From positions 1-13,887 of the forward strand of contig JAQVBP010000011.1 of assembly GCA_028690255.1 (NCBI GenBank): 13,887 bases of DNA, written 5' to 3'. Under the pieces are notes generated by a model. That model had not been told where the DNA came from, made no database searches, and worked only from the letters and a program-made list of their open reading frames with translations. Below, in pieces: positions 12,453 through 13,887 of the stretch. The position numbers and the translations under genes are program-made. The stretch comes from Methanosarcinaceae archaeon. Lineage in GTDB: Archaea; Halobacteriota; Methanosarcinia; Methanosarcinales; Methanosarcinaceae. The stretch's first letter is position 1; each line of letters starts with the position of its first letter.

Positions 12453-13631
12453 ATGCGAGTGTATGAAAGTCCGGTTCTTAAAGTAAATGCCAGCACTGAA
12501 AACGGAAAAGTTGTGCTTGATGTGGAAGGTCCGCTTTCCCAGCTTGCAAAACCCTTTATTAAACGTATCAACGGGATCTTTGAGGAAGAAAAACCAATCT
12601 CAGTGGACGATGAAGATATCGTCTTTTCGACCTGGGTACCCCCGATCCCCGGGAAAGCCTTCAGCCGTGTCATAAGTTCCGAGATTGCAGCAATCCGGAA
12701 AAAACGTGTGCCTGACCAGTTTTCCATAGGAATTACCGCCCGCTGTCCCAACCGCTGTATCCATTGCGGGGCCGCTGACATAAAACCCGAAAGGGAGATG
12801 ACTCTTGAGGAGATTTGCTCTGTTCTGGACCAGACCCTTGATATGGGGACCTATCTTATCTCCTTTGACGGGGGAGAGACCATGATGCGCAAAGACCTTG
12901 TGGAAATGGTTGACCATGTGGACAAGTCAAGGGCAATTGCGACCTGCTTCACCTCCGGCTACGGGCTTTCCGAAGAGCGGGCGGAGGCGCTTAAAGCCGC
13001 AGGGTTATATGCAGCCCACATCAGCATTGACAGCCCCTTCGAAGCCGAACACGACCGGGTACGCGGAAGAAAAGGCGCATATCTGGATGCCCTTTCAGGA
13101 ATCAAAAACGCCAGCGCTGCGGGAATCCTTACCGATATGTTCGTGGTGGTTTCCCCCAATAACATCGACGACCTGGATGAATTCTACTCCCTTGCCACAG
13201 AACTCGGGATGCAGGAGATGTCCATCTATGAGATCATTGCCGTTGGACGCTGGCTTGAGCACGAAGATGAAGTGATCGGAGAAAAGGACGTTACAAGGCT
13301 TGGAAAGTTCCAGAAGGCCATGAACAAAAAGCCCGACGGTCCGAGAGTTACAGCCTTCCCCTATTTCATGGGCCCCGACCTTTTCGGCTGCTTTGCGGGC
13401 AGACGCTGGATGCATGTGGCCTCTGACGGGGAAGTGATGCCCTGTGCATACACCCCCCTCTCCTTCGGAAATGTCCTTGAAAAACCGCTTGAAGACATCT
13501 GGAAACATATGGGTAAACACGAAGCATACAAAAAACAGGGGGAATACTGCATGATGCGTAATCCCGAGTTTCGGAAAAAATATGTCCACACAATCCCCGA
13601 GGGAGCAAAGATCCCTTACAGGCTTGAATAA
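12453..13631 (+). CDS. Radical SAM enzyme with SPASM/Twitch-like C-terminal cysteines
   Basis: This is a predicted iron-sulfur enzyme of 392 residues that would cleave S-adenosylmethionine to start radical chemistry in the cytoplasm. A 90-residue N-terminal extension precedes the barrel. The cluster motif is C98-PNR-C102-IH-C105, followed by the SAM-binding DGGET (139-143). The C-terminal part has C313, C331 and C366, with MHVASDGEVMPCAYTPLSFG (320-339) typical of SPASM-like auxiliary cluster regions, but fewer Cys than a full seven-Cys SPASM domain. AGGTGA precedes the ATG by about 5 nt. It follows the polyprenyl synthase gene after 164 bp and may have its own promoter. Relatives include AhbD/NirJ haem-synthesis enzymes and peptide-modifying enzymes. 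The haem link would fit the ccmE neighbour, but no small precursor peptide gene is seen and the substrate is unknown. Confidence 0.8.
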   Translation: MRVYESPVLKVNASTENGKVVLDVEGPLSQLAKPFIKRINGIFEEEKPISVDDEDIVFSTWVPPIPGKAFSRVISSEIAAIRKKRVPDQFSIGITARCPNRCIHCGAADIKPEREMTLEEICSVLDQTLDMGTYLISFDGGETMMRKDLVEMVDHVDKSRAIATCFTSGYGLSEERAEALKAAGLYAAHISIDSPFEAEHDRVRGRKGAYLDALSGIKNASAAGILTDMFVVVSPNNIDDLDEFYSLATELGMQEMSIYEIIAVGRWLEHEDEVIGEKDVTRLGKFQKAMNKKPDGPRVTAFPYFMGPDLFGCFAGRRWMHVASDGEVMPCAYTPLSFGNVLEKPLEDIWKHMGKHEAYKKQGEYCMMRNPEFRKKYVHTIPEGAKIPYRLE

Positions 13632-13680
13632 GGTCGGTTGGGCCGGATTCCGGAGATCAATTGGTGATTATTCTTCATAG

Positions 13681-13790
13681 TTTTTTGAAATTCGTTTCCT
13701 AATTTTTTGAAATTCGTTTCTTAATTTTTTGAAATTCGTTTCTTAATTTTTTGAAATTCATTTCTTAATTTTTTGAAATTCGTTTCTTAA
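13681..13790. repeat. 22-bp tandem repeat, five units
   Basis: Five units at 13681, 13703, 13725, 13747 and 13769 each read TTTTTTGAAATTCGTTTC followed by four bases (CTAA or TTAA), and one unit has CATTTC. The array begins 50 bp after the radical SAM stop codon. On the plus strand it presents five T6 tracts, which could work as an archaeal U-tract terminator. The unit is close to two helical turns. Confidence 0.95.
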
Positions 13791-13820
13791 TATTCGCACT
13801 GCTCTATTCTCCAAAATATG

Positions 13821-13839
13821 CCTGCCTATATTCGGCAGG
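13821..13839. other. Short hairpin near the right edge
   Basis: CCTGCC (13821-13826) pairs with GGCAGG (13834-13839) around a 7-nt loop. No clear T-run follows on either strand. It could terminate or regulate a gene that lies beyond the window; nothing else is recognised in the last 90 bases. Confidence 0.4.
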
Positions 13840-13887
13840 TTAACATTCAAATCAGATCTTTTTACTGAGGGCGTTTTTGAAATAGTT

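Overview
The window looks like chromosomal DNA of a methylotrophic methanogenic archaeon, most likely Methanosarcina or a close relative in the Methanosarcinaceae. The evidence is a methylcobalamin:coenzyme M methyltransferase that reads like Methanosarcina MtaA along its whole length, a FilR1/DUF1724 (Msr-type) methyltransferase-gene regulator, the archaeal CxxxY form of the cytochrome c haem chaperone CcmE, GGTGA/GGAGG ribosome binding sites, TATA-type promoter sequences and long AT-rich intergenic stretches. The assignment is from recalled family features; no search was run.

The left half (148-7183) is all on the minus strand and concerns methylotrophic metabolism. Read in the direction of transcription it holds a corrinoid protein (7183-6386), an MtaA/MtbA-family methyltransferase (6294-5260), an MFS transporter (5062-3692), mtaA (2992-1973) and an Msr-like regulator (1005-148). 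The first two genes form a likely unit. Two hairpins, one with a T-run, separate them from the transporter, and mtaA has a 0.7-kb upstream region of its own. A corrinoid protein, a zinc methyltransferase and a transporter would take up a methylated compound and pass its methyl group to coenzyme M, but no substrate-specific first methyltransferase (MT1) is present. The 967-bp region upstream of the regulator is filled with phased repeats and a TATA candidate.

The middle is a 1.15-kb AT-rich spacer (7184-8329) with two convincing hairpins and no clear gene. It is followed on the plus strand by a 640-residue coiled-coil protein (8330-10252) of unknown function whose rod has grown by recent in-frame duplications.

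The right half (10819-13631, plus strand) looks like a respiratory-chain biogenesis locus. It holds a 34-residue single-span membrane peptide that resembles CcmD, CcmE with CPSKY near its C-terminus, an (all-E) polyprenyl diphosphate synthase whose chain-length residues predict a product longer than C20, and a radical SAM/SPASM-like enzyme. A plausible theme is maturation of cytochrome c together with supply of the prenyl tail of methanophenazine, its electron partner. The window ends in five 22-bp tandem repeats.

Noncoding parts carry short tandem repeats at many places, with periods of 10, 11, 13, 19, 22 (two families) and 33-34 bp. The likeliest new biology is the small CcmD-like reading frame, the repeat array in front of the regulator, and the MT1-less corrinoid cluster.
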